64,000 bases of DNA from Bordetella genomosp. 10 (lineage in GTDB: Bacteria > Pseudomonadota > Gammaproteobacteria > Burkholderiales > Burkholderiaceae_B). Position 1 is the stretch's first letter; each line of letters opens with the position of its first letter. The position numbers were made by a program, and so were the translations under genes. This document shows positions 20,067 to 29,695 of the stretch, piece by piece. The notes beneath the pieces are model-generated. The model worked only from the letters and a program-made list of their open reading frames with translations. It was not told where the DNA came from and did no database searches. The stretch spans positions 3,315,912-3,379,911 of the forward strand of contig NZ_NEVM01000005.1 in NCBI RefSeq assembly GCF_002261225.1. The letters are read 5' to 3'.

Positions 20067-20759
20067 TCAGGTCAGCAGCGCGGCGACCAGGCCGCCGCGC
20101 GGCCGGGGAGCGTCCTCGAAATCCAGCGCCTGCTCGACGTGCTCCAGGTGTTCCACCATCAGCGCGCATGCGCGCTCGACGTCGCCTTCGCGGGCCACGC
20201 GCAGGAACTCGCGATGTTCGTCCGAGGAGCAGACGGCATCCATGGTGGACTGGTAGAAGGCCGTGATGACGGAGCTGCGCGCGGACAATTCGCGCAGCAT
20301 TTCGGTCAGCACCGTATTGCCGGCCACCTCGGCCAGCAGCAGGTGGAAGTCGGCGAGCAGCAGGTTGCGCAGGCGCACGTCCTCGCGGGCAGCGATCTTG
20401 CGTTCGTCCTTCAGGTGGCGCTCGATGCGCCGATAGTCCGCCGGCGTCGCGCGCGCGACGAATTCGCGCACCATCGCCACTTCCAGGATGCGGCGCACGG
20501 CGAAGATATCGCGCGCCTCCTCGGCGGTGGGCTTGCTGACGAAGGCGCCCTTGTCGGGGACGGTGGTGATCAGCTTGTCCTTGGTCAGCATCAGCAGCGC
20601 CGCCCGTATCTTCGTCCGGCTCACGCCATAGGCGCGAGCCAGCGCCTCCTCCCGCAAGCGGGTGCCGGGCGGCAGCCGCTGGGAGATGATGGCGCGGGCA
20701 ATGTCGGCGGCAATGTCCTCGCCGTTCATGTCCGAAGTGGCAGTGGTCTCGTTTTTCAT
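20067..20759 (-). CDS. GntR-family regulator (FadR/FCD subfamily)
   Basis: 230 residues: an N-terminal winged HTH (about 12–75; LPPGTRLREEALARAYGVSR is the diagnostic segment) and an all-helical FCD effector domain (about 85–215), with the Asp, Arg and His positions typical of metal-dependent FCD proteins (VRRILEVAMVREF, LADFHLLLAEVAGN). It lies between the importer operon (same strand) and the divergent M20 gene and likely controls both. Start MKNETT chosen because AGGAAA lies about 10 nt upstream; the longer frame runs through the promoter region. Confidence 0.9.
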   Translation of the reverse strand: MKNETTATSDMNGEDIAADIARAIISQRLPPGTRLREEALARAYGVSRTKIRAALLMLTKDKLITTVPDKGAFVSKPTAEEARDIFAVRRILEVAMVREFVARATPADYRRIERHLKDERKIAAREDVRLRNLLLADFHLLLAEVAGNTVLTEMLRELSARSSVITAFYQSTMDAVCSSDEHREFLRVAREGDVERACALMVEHLEHVEQALDFEDAPRPRGGLVAALLT

Positions 20760-20811
20760 GACAGCCCGTTTCCTGACGCGGTGTAAGTCTACCCACAAAA
20801 TTCCGGCACCG

Positions 20812-20839
20812 GTATTGAATACAAAAATTACATGCATTA
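20812..20839 (+). promoter_or_regulatory. Putative GntR-regulator site between gntR and the M20 gene
   Basis: GTATTGAATAC is an 11-bp palindrome (centre G) that runs into ATACAAAAATTACATGCATTA, matching the sequence in front of the ABC operon. It lies about 55 nt from each of the divergent starts. Confidence 0.45.
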
Positions 20840-20895
20840 CAGTGGCCGAACCATGCGGGCGCCGGCCGTCGCGCCGCGACACGAAGGCACACCCA

Positions 20896-22158
20896 ATGAG
20901 CATCGACACATTTCATCCCGCGCTGTTGTCCTTCATCGAACAGGCGCATCCCGACCAGATCGAATTCCTGCGCGAAGTGGTGCGCGTGCCGTCCGACAAT
21001 CCGCCGGGCGATTGCGCCCCGCTGGGCCGCCGCGCGGAAGCGCTGCTGACGGCCCTGGGTTTTGCCGTCGAGGCGCTGCCGGTGCCGGAGGCGCAGGTGC
21101 GCGCCAACGGCATGGTGTCGGCGACCAACCTGATCGTGCGCAAGCGCTTCGGCGAGGGCGGTCCGGTGATCGCGCTGAACGCGCACGGCGACGTGGTGCC
21201 GCCCGGCCAGGGCTGGACCCACGATCCCTACGGCGGCGACGTCGTGCAGGACCCGCAGCACGGCCCGGTCATGTACGGCCGCGGCGTGGCAGTGTCGAAG
21301 TCCGATTTCGCGACGTATACGTGGGCCCTGCTGGCGCTGCTGGAAGCGCAGCGCCAGGGCGCGCCGCTGCGCGGCACGGTGGAGCTGCACCTGACCTTCG
21401 ACGAGGAAGCCGGCGGCGAGATCGGCCCGGGCTATCTGCTCGCAGGCGGCTACAGCAAGCCCGACTATGCGATTTCCGCGGGCTTCTCATACGGCATCAC
21501 GTCGGCCCACAACGGCTGCCTGCACGTGGAGGTGGCGGTGCGCGGCCAGCAGGCGCACGCGGCGATGCCCGATACCGGCGTCGACGCGCTGGAGGCGGCC
21601 ACGCACGTGCTGGGCCGTCTCTACGCGTTTCGCGAGACGCTGGCGCAGCGCCGCTCGGCCACGCCGGGCATCGGCAGTCCGACCCTGACCGTCGGCCTGA
21701 TCGAGGGCGGCATCAATACCAACGTGGTGCCCGACCTGGTGACCTTCCGCATCGACCGCCGCATGATCCCCGAGGAAGCGGGCAGCGACGTCGAAGGCGA
21801 ATTGCGCGCGCTGGTCGAGGACGCCGTGGCGCAGCGCCCCGGCGCGACGGCGGCGGTGCGCCGCATCATGCGGGCCGAGCCGCTGGTGCCGCTGGTGGGT
21901 TCGGAACGGTTGATCGAGCCGCTGCGCCGGCATGCCCAGGCCGTCATGGGCGCCGAGATTCCGGTGCAGGGCGTGCCGCTATATACCGACGCGCGGCACT
22001 ACACGCAGCACGGCGTGCCCACGGTGCTGTACGGCGCCGGCCCGCGCACGCTGATGGAGGCGCGCGGCCACAACACGGACGAGAACCTGCGGTTGAACGA
22101 TCTGCTCAAGGCCACCAAGGTGGTGGCCTTGACGCTGGCGGACCTGTTGTCGGCGTAG
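20896..22158 (+). CDS. M20-family metallopeptidase/deacylase
   Basis: 420 residues. Metal-binding motifs of the M20 (ArgE/DapE/CPG2) family: NAHGDVVPPGQGW with the His–x–Asp pair, FDEEAGGE with the catalytic Glu pair, and a late His in EARGHNTDE. A dimerisation (lid) domain spans about 195–310. It hydrolyses an amide bond of a peptide or N-acyl amino acid; the exact substrate is unknown. Divergent from gntR and next to an amidohydrolase of related fold, so the locus looks like uptake and cleavage of an amino-acid derivative. Confidence 0.85.
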   Translation: MSIDTFHPALLSFIEQAHPDQIEFLREVVRVPSDNPPGDCAPLGRRAEALLTALGFAVEALPVPEAQVRANGMVSATNLIVRKRFGEGGPVIALNAHGDVVPPGQGWTHDPYGGDVVQDPQHGPVMYGRGVAVSKSDFATYTWALLALLEAQRQGAPLRGTVELHLTFDEEAGGEIGPGYLLAGGYSKPDYAISAGFSYGITSAHNGCLHVEVAVRGQQAHAAMPDTGVDALEAATHVLGRLYAFRETLAQRRSATPGIGSPTLTVGLIEGGINTNVVPDLVTFRIDRRMIPEEAGSDVEGELRALVEDAVAQRPGATAAVRRIMRAEPLVPLVGSERLIEPLRRHAQAVMGAEIPVQGVPLYTDARHYTQHGVPTVLYGAGPRTLMEARGHNTDENLRLNDLLKATKVVALTLADLLSA

Positions 22159-22180
22159 TGTCGGCGTAGTGTCGGCGTAA
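22148..22180. repeat. Three 11-bp repeats carrying the M20 stop codon
   Basis: TGTCGGCGTAG occurs twice and TGTCGGCGTAA once, head to tail. The first copy contains the M20 gene's stop. Gain or loss of copies would leave the protein unchanged. Confidence 0.9.
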
Positions 22181-22213
22181 CGTCCGCGCGACGTCCGCAT
22201 CGCGCGCGGCGGC

Positions 22214-23470
22214 TCAGGACGCGGCGGCGAGTTCCTGCAGGAAGGCCGCGGTGGCCTCGGCCGCCAGTTGCGCATCCTCGACGGTGATGATTTCCAGCGG
22301 GTTGTGGCTGATGCCGCCATTGCCGCAGCGGACGAAAAGCATGCTCATCGGCGCCGCCTGGCCGACCATCATGGCGTCGTGGCCGGCGCCCGAAGGCAGT
22401 TCATGGACGGGCGCGCCGCACGCCGCGATGGCCTTGGCCCATAGCGCCCGTTCGCGCGGCGCGCAGGCCGACGCGGTCTTGCGCATGACTTCCTCGGTCT
22501 CGCAGCGCACGCCGCGGCGCTGGCAGATTTCCGCGATGCGGGCTTCGATGTCGGCCAGGGCGGCGTCGCGCATGCCGTCTTCCGGCGCGCGCAGGTCCAG
22601 CGAAAGGCGGCAGACCCCCGGCACGACATTGACCGAGCCGTTCACCACCTGCAAGGTGCCGACCGTGCCGACCAGGCCCGGCACGCTGGCGCAACGCTGC
22701 TCGACGTAGAGAATGATCTCGGCGGCGGCGCAGGCGGCGTCGTGGCGCATGTCCATGGGTGTGGTGCCCGCATGGCTGGCCAGGCCCGTGAGCGTGAGGA
22801 TGCGGCGCACGCCGCCGTTGATCGCGGTGACCACGCCCAGGGGCAGGCCGCGGTCCAGCAGGACGGGGCCCTGTTCGATATGGACTTCGAAGTAATGCCG
22901 CATGCGTTCGACGTCCGTGGCGCACGCGCCGCTCCCGGCCGGGTCCAGGCCGGCGGCCGCGATGGCCTCGCGCATGGTGACGCCGTCGGCGTCGGCCTTG
23001 TCCAGGACGGTGGCGTCGAAGCGGCCGACGTAGGCGGACGAGCCGAGGAAGGTGCTGCCGAAGCGCAGGCCTTCTTCTTCCGAGAAAGCGACGACTTCCA
23101 GGTCGTAGGGAAGTCGTTGGCCGCGGGCGTGGAGATCGGCGACGATAGCCATGGGCAGCAGGATGCCGAGGCGTCCATCGTATTTGCCGCCGTCGCGCAC
23201 GGTGTCGTAATGGCTGCCGGTGGCGACCAGGGCGGGCTGCTTCACCGCGCCGTCGGCGCGGTACAGGCCGATGACGTTGCCGACGGGGTCGTGGCGCACC
23301 TCGTCGAAGCCGGCTTGCCGCATCCAGGCGTCGAGCTGCGCGGCGACGGCGCGGTGGGCGGGGGTCATGTAGGCGCAGGTCAGGCCGCCGGGCTGGTCGG
23401 TGTGGACGGCCAGTTCGGCCGACCAGGCCATGATGCGGGCGCCGGGGGAGAGGGAGGAATCAGCGGGCAT
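22214..23470 (-). CDS. Zn-dependent amidohydrolase (N-carbamoyl-amino-acid hydrolase/allantoate amidohydrolase type)
   Basis: 418-residue cytoplasmic enzyme of the hydantoinase/carbamoylase branch of M20. Motifs: GSHYDTVRDGGKYDGRLG (metal His and bridging Asp), FSEEEGLRFGSTFLGS (catalytic Glu), HIEQGPVLLDRGLPLGVV, and ASHAGTTPMDMRHDA with the substrate-binding His. These are diagnostic for the family, which releases NH3 and CO2 from carbamoyl or ureido groups. Start MPADSS was preferred to an upstream start whose sequence overlaps a hairpin. Convergent with the M20 gene. Confidence 0.88.
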   Translation of the reverse strand: MPADSSLSPGARIMAWSAELAVHTDQPGGLTCAYMTPAHRAVAAQLDAWMRQAGFDEVRHDPVGNVIGLYRADGAVKQPALVATGSHYDTVRDGGKYDGRLGILLPMAIVADLHARGQRLPYDLEVVAFSEEEGLRFGSTFLGSSAYVGRFDATVLDKADADGVTMREAIAAAGLDPAGSGACATDVERMRHYFEVHIEQGPVLLDRGLPLGVVTAINGGVRRILTLTGLASHAGTTPMDMRHDAACAAAEIILYVEQRCASVPGLVGTVGTLQVVNGSVNVVPGVCRLSLDLRAPEDGMRDAALADIEARIAEICQRRGVRCETEEVMRKTASACAPRERALWAKAIAACGAPVHELPSGAGHDAMMVGQAAPMSMLFVRCGNGGISHNPLEIITVEDAQLAAEATAAFLQELAAAS

Positions 23471-23489
23471 GGTGCGAGGGGATGTGTGG

Positions 23490-23520
23490 CCGGCCTGGTT
23501 CGAGATCCAGGCCGGTTTTT
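23490..23520 (+). terminator. Terminator-like hairpin with T-tract on the plus strand
   Basis: CCGGCCTGG and CCAGGCCGG around an 8-nt loop, then TTTTT. It sits between two minus-strand genes, so the T-tract faces the wrong way for either one. It may stop antisense transcription. Confidence 0.55.
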
Positions 23521-23569
23521 CCTGGAATCGCACAGTGTACGGCCGGCCCGCGGTCTCCGGTGCGCCCGC

Positions 23570-24526
23570 TCAGTCGACCTGGGCGCCCGAGACGCGGACG
23601 GCGTCGCCCCACTTCTTGACTTCGGTGGCCATGAAGGCGCCGGTTTCGGTGGGGCTCATGGGCATGGGCTCGGCGCCGCGGTCGCGCAGGAACTTGGTCA
23701 TGTCCTCGCTGTCCAGGACACCCTGGATGCGCCGGTTGAGTTCGGCGACGATGGGCGCCGGCGTGCCCTTGGGCGCCAGGATGGCGGCCCAGCCGATGGC
23801 CTCGAAGCCGGGATAGCCGGTCTCGGCGACCGTCGGGACGTCGGGCAACTGAGGCAGGCGCTTCGCGGTGGTGACGGCCAGGGCGATGGCCTTGCCGCTC
23901 TTGACGTGCGGCAGGCCCGCGGTCACCGAGTCCACCATCAGCGGAACCTGGTTGCCCAGGAAGTCCGCCTGGGCCGGGCCGCTGCCCTTGTAGGGGATGT
24001 GGCGGATGTCGACCTTGGCGGCCGCCTTGAACAGTTCGGCCGAAAGATGCTGCGTGCCGCCGATGCCGGCGCTGGCATAGGCCAGGGCGCCCGGCTGCGC
24101 GCGCGCCTTCTTGACGAGGTCCTGCATGCTGGTAATGCCGGACTGGGGCGTGGCCAGGAACATCAGGGGCACCGAGAAGACGCCGGACACGGGCGCGAAG
24201 TCGTCCGCCAGGCTGTAGTCCAGCTTCTTGTACAAGGTCTGGTTGACCGCCGCGGCGCTGCCGGCGATGACCAGGGTGTAGCCGTCCGGCGCCGAGCGGG
24301 CCGCCTGCGCCATGCCGATGTTGCTGCCGGCGCCGGCGCGGTTGTCGACGATGATGGTCTGCTTGAGTTGCGTGCCCAGCTTCTCGGCCAATGCGCGGGC
24401 GAAGATGTCGGTCGCCTGTCCCGGCGGGAAGGGCACGATCAGGCGGATGGCATGGTCGGGATAGTCGGCGTGCGCCGCGAAGGCGGCCGCGGCCAGCGTG
24501 GCGCCGGCGATGAGTTTCTTGAACAT
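23570..24526 (-). CDS. Bug-family tripartite tricarboxylate transporter binding protein
   Basis: 318 residues with a Sec signal peptide ([20 protein letters not shown], cut after about residue 20). The mature N-terminus [19 protein letters not shown] and [12 protein letters not shown] are the hallmarks of the Bug (TctC) family, which is greatly expanded in Bordetella and relatives. It binds a carboxylate or amide in the periplasm. No membrane tctA/tctB genes lie nearby, as usual for orphan Bug genes; it may serve the neighbouring amidohydrolase pathway. Confidence 0.93.
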   Translation of the reverse strand: MFKKLIAGATLAAAAFAAHADYPDHAIRLIVPFPPGQATDIFARALAEKLGTQLKQTIIVDNRAGAGSNIGMAQAARSAPDGYTLVIAGSAAAVNQTLYKKLDYSLADDFAPVSGVFSVPLMFLATPQSGITSMQDLVKKARAQPGALAYASAGIGGTQHLSAELFKAAAKVDIRHIPYKGSGPAQADFLGNQVPLMVDSVTAGLPHVKSGKAIALAVTTAKRLPQLPDVPTVAETGYPGFEAIGWAAILAPKGTPAPIVAELNRRIQGVLDSEDMTKFLRDRGAEPMPMSPTETGAFMATEVKKWGDAVRVSGAQVD

Positions 24527-24685
24527 GGTCGAGGTAAGGCTCGGGAAATTCGGGGAGCTGCGGGGCCCGGTGTCTCGTGGAGGCGACTACGGCGCCTTTC
24601 CGGGTGTTTTTTCGGTATGGGTTTTGACGAAAGCGGCGGCTTTTGGCGAAAGCTGTCATCCCAGGGTGCTAAATTTACCCTTTTG

Positions 24686-24706
24686 CCCGCCGGCGCGCCC
24701 GGCGGG
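24686..24706 (+). promoter_or_regulatory. Hairpin in the argD 5' region
   Basis: CCCGCCGG and CCGGCGGG around a 5-nt loop, 25 nt before the argD start and just after an AT-rich run (AAATTTACCCTTTT) that may be part of the promoter. No terminator features; a leader structure is possible. Confidence 0.3.
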
Positions 24707-24731
24707 GTGTCCTTCCCCTTCTGGAAACGCC

Positions 24732-25922
24732 ATGGACTTCAACCAGTACAACGTCAACACCCTCATGGAAATCACTTCCCGGCCGGACCTGGTGTTCGTG
24801 CGCGGTCAGGGTTCCTGGCTGGAGGACAATACTGGCAAGCGATATCTGGATTTCATCCAGGGTTGGGCCGTGAACTGCCTGGGCCACAGCGCTCCGGAAA
24901 TGATCCGCGCCCTCACCGAACAGGGCGGCAAGCTGATGAACCCGTCGCCCGCCTATTTCAACGAGCCCTCGCTGCAACTGGCCGAGCGCCTGACCCGCTC
25001 GTCGGTGTTCGACCGCGTGTTCTTCGCCAATAGCGGCGCCGAGGCCAACGAGGGCGCCATCAAGCTGGCCCGCAAGTGGGGCCGCGTGAACCGCAACGGC
25101 GCCTACAAGATCATCACCATGGACCACAGCTTCCATGGCCGCACCATCGCCACCATGTCGGCGTCGGGCAAGCCGGGCTGGGACAAGATGTTCGCGCCCC
25201 AGGTGGATGGGTTCCCCAAGGCCGAGCTGAACGACCTGGAGTCCGTGCGCAAGCTGATCGACGCGCAGACGGTGGCCGTTATGCTGGAACCGATCCAGGG
25301 CGAAGGCGGCGTCATTCCCGCCACCGCGGAATTCATGCAGGGCCTGCGCAAGCTGACCGACGAGCACGGCATCCTGCTGATCGTGGATGAAGTGCAGACC
25401 GGCATGGGCCGCACCGGCACGATGTACGCCTACCAGCAGTCCGGCATCACGCCGGACATCATGACGCTGGGCAAGGGCATCGGCGGCGGCGTGCCGCTGG
25501 CCGCCCTGCTGGCGCGCCAGGACGTCAGCGTGTTCTCGCACGGCGAACAAGGCGGAACGTACAACGGCAACCCGCTGATGACGGCGGTGGGTGTGGCGGT
25601 GTTCGACGCGCTGTCGGCGCCGGGCTTCCTGGACGCCGTGCAGGCGCGCGGCCGCCAGTTGTCCGAAGGCCTGCTGGCCCTGTCCGCCAAGTGGGGCATG
25701 CGCGGCGAACGCGGCGCCGGCCTGCTGCGCGCGCTGGTGATGGACCGCGACGACGGCCCCGCCATCGTCGACGCGGCTCGCAAGCTGAACCCCGAAGGCC
25801 TGCTGTTGAACGCCCCGCGCGGCAACCTGCTGCGCTTCATGCCCGCGCTGAACGTCACGGAGCAGGAAGTCGAGAGCATGCTGAAGACGCTGGATGGCCT
25901 GATTACCGCGATTCGCAAGTAA
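24732..25922 (+). CDS. argD: Acetylornithine aminotransferase
   Basis: Class-III PLP aminotransferase of arginine synthesis: N-acetylglutamate semialdehyde plus glutamate gives N-acetylornithine. 396 residues. Visible features: FANSGAEANEGAIKLARKW (PLP phosphate cup), LIVDEVQTGMGRTG (Asp that holds the PLP ring) and MTLGKGIGGGVPLAALL with the Schiff-base Lys at about 255. Length and motifs fit ArgD/AstC; the related ornithine and succinylornithine activities cannot be separated from sequence. It ends in a strong terminator, so it is transcribed alone. Confidence 0.9.
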   Translation: MDFNQYNVNTLMEITSRPDLVFVRGQGSWLEDNTGKRYLDFIQGWAVNCLGHSAPEMIRALTEQGGKLMNPSPAYFNEPSLQLAERLTRSSVFDRVFFANSGAEANEGAIKLARKWGRVNRNGAYKIITMDHSFHGRTIATMSASGKPGWDKMFAPQVDGFPKAELNDLESVRKLIDAQTVAVMLEPIQGEGGVIPATAEFMQGLRKLTDEHGILLIVDEVQTGMGRTGTMYAYQQSGITPDIMTLGKGIGGGVPLAALLARQDVSVFSHGEQGGTYNGNPLMTAVGVAVFDALSAPGFLDAVQARGRQLSEGLLALSAKWGMRGERGAGLLRALVMDRDDGPAIVDAARKLNPEGLLLNAPRGNLLRFMPALNVTEQEVESMLKTLDGLITAIRK

Positions 25923-25945
25923 TCCGTCCTCGCGGAAGGAAGACA

Positions 25946-25979
25946 GGGCGCCGTTCAACGAACGGCGCCCTTGTTTTTT
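25946..25979 (+). terminator. Rho-independent terminator of argD
   Basis: GGGCGCCGTTC and GAACGGCGCCC (11-bp stem, 3-nt loop) followed by TTGTTTTTT, 24 nt after the argD stop. Confidence 0.95.
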
Positions 25980-26047
25980 GAGGCCGGGTTTCTTGTGGTG
26001 CCGCTAGTCCGGCAGCGGCGCCGCTGCCTGTGGGACAGCCGGCGCCC

Positions 26048-28045
26048 TCACACGAGCGCGATCAGCACCGCGCCTTCGGCCACCTGTTCGCCGACGGCGT
26101 GGAAGATCTCGGCCACTTCGCCGTCGGCGCCGGCGGTGATGGTGTGCTCCATCTTCATCGCTTCCATGACGAGCAGGGGCTGGCCCTTTTCGACCTTGTC
26201 GCCCGCGGCGACGTGGATCGCGATGATCTTGCCCGGCATGGGCGCGCTCATGTCGCCGGCATGCTCGCCCGCCTCCTCGCCGGCGTGCGCCAGCGGATCG
26301 TGGCGCGCCAGGACATGGGTGGCGCCGTCCAGGAACACATAGGCCGATTCCCCTTCCAGCAGCACGTCGCCGGTGTAGTCGCGCCCGCCCAACTGGATGC
26401 GCACGCGCGCGCCCTTGCCCTGCCAGGCGAAGGGCCGTGGGCCTGTTGTCGGTCCTTCGGCCTCATCGAGCGTCCAGCCATCGTGCGCGCGCGCCAGGCG
26501 CACGGCGCGCGGCGTGTCGCCGTCGAGCCAGGTCAGCGTGCGGCCGTAGCCGCCGCCGACGCGCCATCCGTCGGTGGCTGCCCAGGGATCGGGCGCGGTG
26601 TGCGCGGCGGCGATCGCTTCCTGCGTCAGCAGGGCCGCGCTGGCCAGCGCGAGCGCCGCCAGGGGCGCGGCCGCCCGCGGCGGCAACAGGGTGGCGCGCC
26701 GGCGCTCGATCAGTCCCGTGTCGAGGTCCGCCGCCGCGAAAGCCTCGTCGCGCATCAGCCGGCCGAGAAAGGCGGCATTGGTATGCACCCCCACCACGCG
26801 GGTCTGCGCCAGCGCCTGGATCATGCGGGCGCGCGCCTCGTCGCGGTCGGCGCCATGCACGATGAGCTTGGCGATCATCGGGTCGTAATAGGGCGTGATG
26901 GCGTCGCCCGCCCGCACGCCGCCGTCCACGCGCACGTCGCCCCGCGCGAAGGCCGCATGGGAAGGCAAGGCCAGATGCGCCAGCGTGCCGATGGAGGGCA
27001 GGAAGCCGTTGTCCGGGTTCTCCGCGTACAGCCGCGCCTCGATGGCATGGCCGTGGATCTCCAGGTCCTCCTGCCGCGCCGGCAGCGGCGCGCCGGCCGC
27101 CACGCGCAACTGCCATTCGACCAGGTCCTGGCCGGTGATGGCCTCCGTCACGGGATGCTCGACCTGCAGGCGCGTATTCATCTCCATGAAGTAGAAGCGG
27201 CCGTCGGGCTCGGCGATGAATTCCACCGTGCCGGCGCCCACGTAGCCCACCGCGCGCGCGGCGGCGACCGCGGCGGCGCCCATCTCGGCGCGGCGCTGCG
27301 GCGTCATGCCGGGCGCGGGCGCTTCCTCGATGACTTTCTGGTGGCGCCGCTGCACCGAGCAATCGCGCTCGAACAGGTAGACGCACTGTCCCTGGGTGTC
27401 GGCGAAGACCTGGATTTCGATGTGGCGCGGCTTTTGCAGGTAGCGTTCGATCAGCACGCGATCGTCGCCGAAACTCGCGGCCGCCTCGCGCCGGCAGGAC
27501 GCCAGGGCCTCGGCGAACAGCGCCGATTTCTCCACCACGCGCATGCCTTTGCCGCCGCCGCCCGCGCTGGCCTTGATCAAGACCGGGTAGCCGATGGCGT
27601 CGGCCTGCGCGTGCAGGAAGCCGGCGTCCTGCTCGTCGCCGTGATAGCCCGGCACCAGCGGCACGCCGGCCTTCTCCATCAGCGACTTGGCGGCCGACTT
27701 GCTGCCCATGGCGGCGATGGCCGCCGGCGGCGGTCCGACGAAGACCAGCCCGGCCCGCGCCGCCTTGTTGGCGAATTCGGCGTTCTCGGACAGGAAGCCA
27801 TAGCCGGGATGGATGGCCTGCGCGCCCGTGTCCAGGGCGGCCTGGAGGATGACGTCGCCGCGCAGATAGCTGTCGCGCGGTTCGGGGCCGCCGATGCGGA
27901 CGGCCTGGTCGCACACCGCCACGTGGCGGGCGTGCGCGTCGGCATCCGAATAGACCGCCACCGTGCGTATGCCCAGCCGGCGCGCCGTGGCGGCGATGCG
28001 GCAGGCGATTTCGCCGCGATTGGCAATGAGCAGGGTCGAGAACAT
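26048..28045 (-). CDS. mccA: Methylcrotonoyl-CoA carboxylase, biotin-containing alpha subunit
   Basis: 665 residues: a biotin carboxylase module (about 1–450; FSTLLIANRGEIACRI at the start, ATP-grasp segment SAGGGGKGMRVV, and FYFMEMNTRLQVEHPVTE) and a C-terminal biotinyl domain with the acceptor Lys631 in MEAMKMEHT. It carboxylates biotin for the beta subunit, which carboxylates 3-methylcrotonyl-CoA in leucine degradation. The role as MCC rather than acetyl- or propionyl-CoA carboxylase rests on the operon with ivd, thiolase and a MerR regulator (LiuD in that nomenclature). Last gene of the operon. Confidence 0.9.
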   Translation of the reverse strand: MFSTLLIANRGEIACRIAATARRLGIRTVAVYSDADAHARHVAVCDQAVRIGGPEPRDSYLRGDVILQAALDTGAQAIHPGYGFLSENAEFANKAARAGLVFVGPPPAAIAAMGSKSAAKSLMEKAGVPLVPGYHGDEQDAGFLHAQADAIGYPVLIKASAGGGGKGMRVVEKSALFAEALASCRREAAASFGDDRVLIERYLQKPRHIEIQVFADTQGQCVYLFERDCSVQRRHQKVIEEAPAPGMTPQRRAEMGAAAVAAARAVGYVGAGTVEFIAEPDGRFYFMEMNTRLQVEHPVTEAITGQDLVEWQLRVAAGAPLPARQEDLEIHGHAIEARLYAENPDNGFLPSIGTLAHLALPSHAAFARGDVRVDGGVRAGDAITPYYDPMIAKLIVHGADRDEARARMIQALAQTRVVGVHTNAAFLGRLMRDEAFAAADLDTGLIERRRATLLPPRAAAPLAALALASAALLTQEAIAAAHTAPDPWAATDGWRVGGGYGRTLTWLDGDTPRAVRLARAHDGWTLDEAEGPTTGPRPFAWQGKGARVRIQLGGRDYTGDVLLEGESAYVFLDGATHVLARHDPLAHAGEEAGEHAGDMSAPMPGKIIAIHVAAGDKVEKGQPLLVMEAMKMEHTITAGADGEVAEIFHAVGEQVAEGAVLIALV

Positions 28046-28087
28046 GCGGGCTCCTGTGCGGGGGCGCGGAAGGGTGCGGGTTGGAAA

Positions 28088-29695
28088 CTACATCCGGAAC
28101 ACGCCGAAGCGGGTGTCCTCGGTGGGCGCGTTCAGCGCCGCGGAAAGCCCCAGCGCCAGGACACGGCGGGTGTCCGACGGCGCGATGATGCCGTCGTCCC
28201 ACAACCGCGCGGTGGCGTGCAGGGGATGCCCTTCCTTGTCGTATTGGGCGCGGATGGGCGACTTGAAGGCTTCCTCCTCGGCCGCCGGCCATTGCCCGCC
28301 GCGCGCCTGGATGCCGTCGCGCTTGACCGTGGCCAGCACGCTGGCGGCCTGCTCGCCGCCCATCACGGAGATGCGCGCGTTGGGCCACATGAACAGCAGG
28401 CGCGGCGAATACGCGCGGCCGCACATGCCGTAGTTGCCGGCGCCGAAGGAGCCGCCGATCAGCACGGTGAACTTGGGCACGGCGGCGGTGGCGACGGCGG
28501 TGACCATCTTGGCGCCGTGGCGCGCGATGCCCTCGTTCTCGTATTTGCGTCCGACCATGAAGCCGGTGATGTTCTGCAGGAAGACCAGCGGGATCTTGCG
28601 CTGCGCGCACAGTTCGATGAAGTGCGCGCCCTTCTGCGCCGATTCGGAGAACAGGATGCCGTTGTTGGCGACGATGCCCACGGGCATGCCGTGGATGTGG
28701 GCGAAGCCCGTGACCAGCGTGGCGCCGAAGCGCGCCTTGAATTCGTCGAAGGCGGAGTCGTCGACGATGCGCGCGATGACCTCGCGCACGTCGTAGGGCT
28801 TGCGCGTGTCGGCGGGGACGATGCCGTCCAGTTCCGCCGGGTCGTAGCGCGGCGGCAGCGCCGGCGCCAGGGCGATGTCCGGCTGCTTGCGCCGGTTCAG
28901 GCGCGCCACCGCGTCGCGCGCCAGGCGCAAGGCGTGATGGTCGTTGTTGGCCAGGTGGTCGGCCACGCCCGACAGGCGGGTGTGGACGTCGCCGCCGCCC
29001 AGGTCCTCGGCGCTGACTTCTTCGCCGGTGGCGGCCTTCACCAGCGGCGGGCCGCCCAGGAAGATGGTGCCTTGCTCGCGCACGATGATGGATTCGTCGC
29101 TCATGGCGGGCACGTAGGCGCCGCCGGCCGTGCACGAACCCATCACCACGGCGATCTGCGCGATGCCTTGCGCGGACATCTGGGCCTGGTTGTAGAAGAT
29201 GCGGCCGAAGTGGTCGCGGTCGGGGAACACCTCGTCCTGGCGCGGCAGGTTGGCGCCGCCGGAATCGACCAGGTAAATGCAGGGCAGGCGGTTCTGCGCG
29301 GCGATCTCCTGCGCGCGCAGATGCTTCTTCACCGTTATCGGATAGTAGGTTCCGCCCTTGACCGTGGCGTCGTTGCAGACGACGACGCATTCGACGCCGG
29401 ACACGCGGCCGATGCCGGTGATCAGGCCGGCGCCCGGCGCCTCGCCGTCATACATGCCGTGCGCGGCCAGCGGCGACAGTTCGAGGAAAGGCGTGCCCGG
29501 ATCCAGTAGTTGCTCGACGCGATCGCGCGGCAGCAGCTTGCCGCGCGCCACGTGCCTGGCGCGCGCCTGTTCGCCGCCGCCCAGGGCCGACCGGGCCATG
29601 TGCTCGCGCACGGCGTCGAGCTGCGCGCGCATGGCGGCGGCATTGTCGGCGTATTCCTGCGAGCGCGTGTCGATGCGCGATTCGATGATGGGCAT
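28088..29695 (-). CDS. mccB: Methylcrotonoyl-CoA carboxylase, carboxyltransferase beta subunit
   Basis: 535-residue carboxyltransferase with both crotonase-like halves: the N-half has [15 protein letters not shown] and [17 protein letters not shown], and the C-half [19 protein letters not shown]. These forms are typical of MCC beta chains (LiuB). It moves CO2 from biotin to 3-methylcrotonyl-CoA. Start [12 protein letters not shown] was chosen as the family start over a longer frame. It lies 42 nt before mccA and 231 nt after the thiolase gene; that gap has GC hairpins at 29784–29806 and 29887–29907 but no T-tract, so read-through is plausible. Confidence 0.92.
   Translation of the reverse strand: MPIIESRIDTRSQEYADNAAAMRAQLDAVREHMARSALGGGEQARARHVARGKLLPRDRVEQLLDPGTPFLELSPLAAHGMYDGEAPGAGLITGIGRVSGVECVVVCNDATVKGGTYYPITVKKHLRAQEIAAQNRLPCIYLVDSGGANLPRQDEVFPDRDHFGRIFYNQAQMSAQGIAQIAVVMGSCTAGGAYVPAMSDESIIVREQGTIFLGGPPLVKAATGEEVSAEDLGGGDVHTRLSGVADHLANNDHHALRLARDAVARLNRRKQPDIALAPALPPRYDPAELDGIVPADTRKPYDVREVIARIVDDSAFDEFKARFGATLVTGFAHIHGMPVGIVANNGILFSESAQKGAHFIELCAQRKIPLVFLQNITGFMVGRKYENEGIARHGAKMVTAVATAAVPKFTVLIGGSFGAGNYGMCGRAYSPRLLFMWPNARISVMGGEQAASVLATVKRDGIQARGGQWPAAEEEAFKSPIRAQYDKEGHPLHATARLWDDGIIAPSDTRRVLALGLSAALNAPTEDTRFGVFRM

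Noticed and set aside
26030..29509. 1159-codon open frame on the plus strand opposite mccA/mccB
   Set aside because: It spans two well-supported genes and their spacer, with biased Gly/Ala/Arg/His/Gln composition and no domains.
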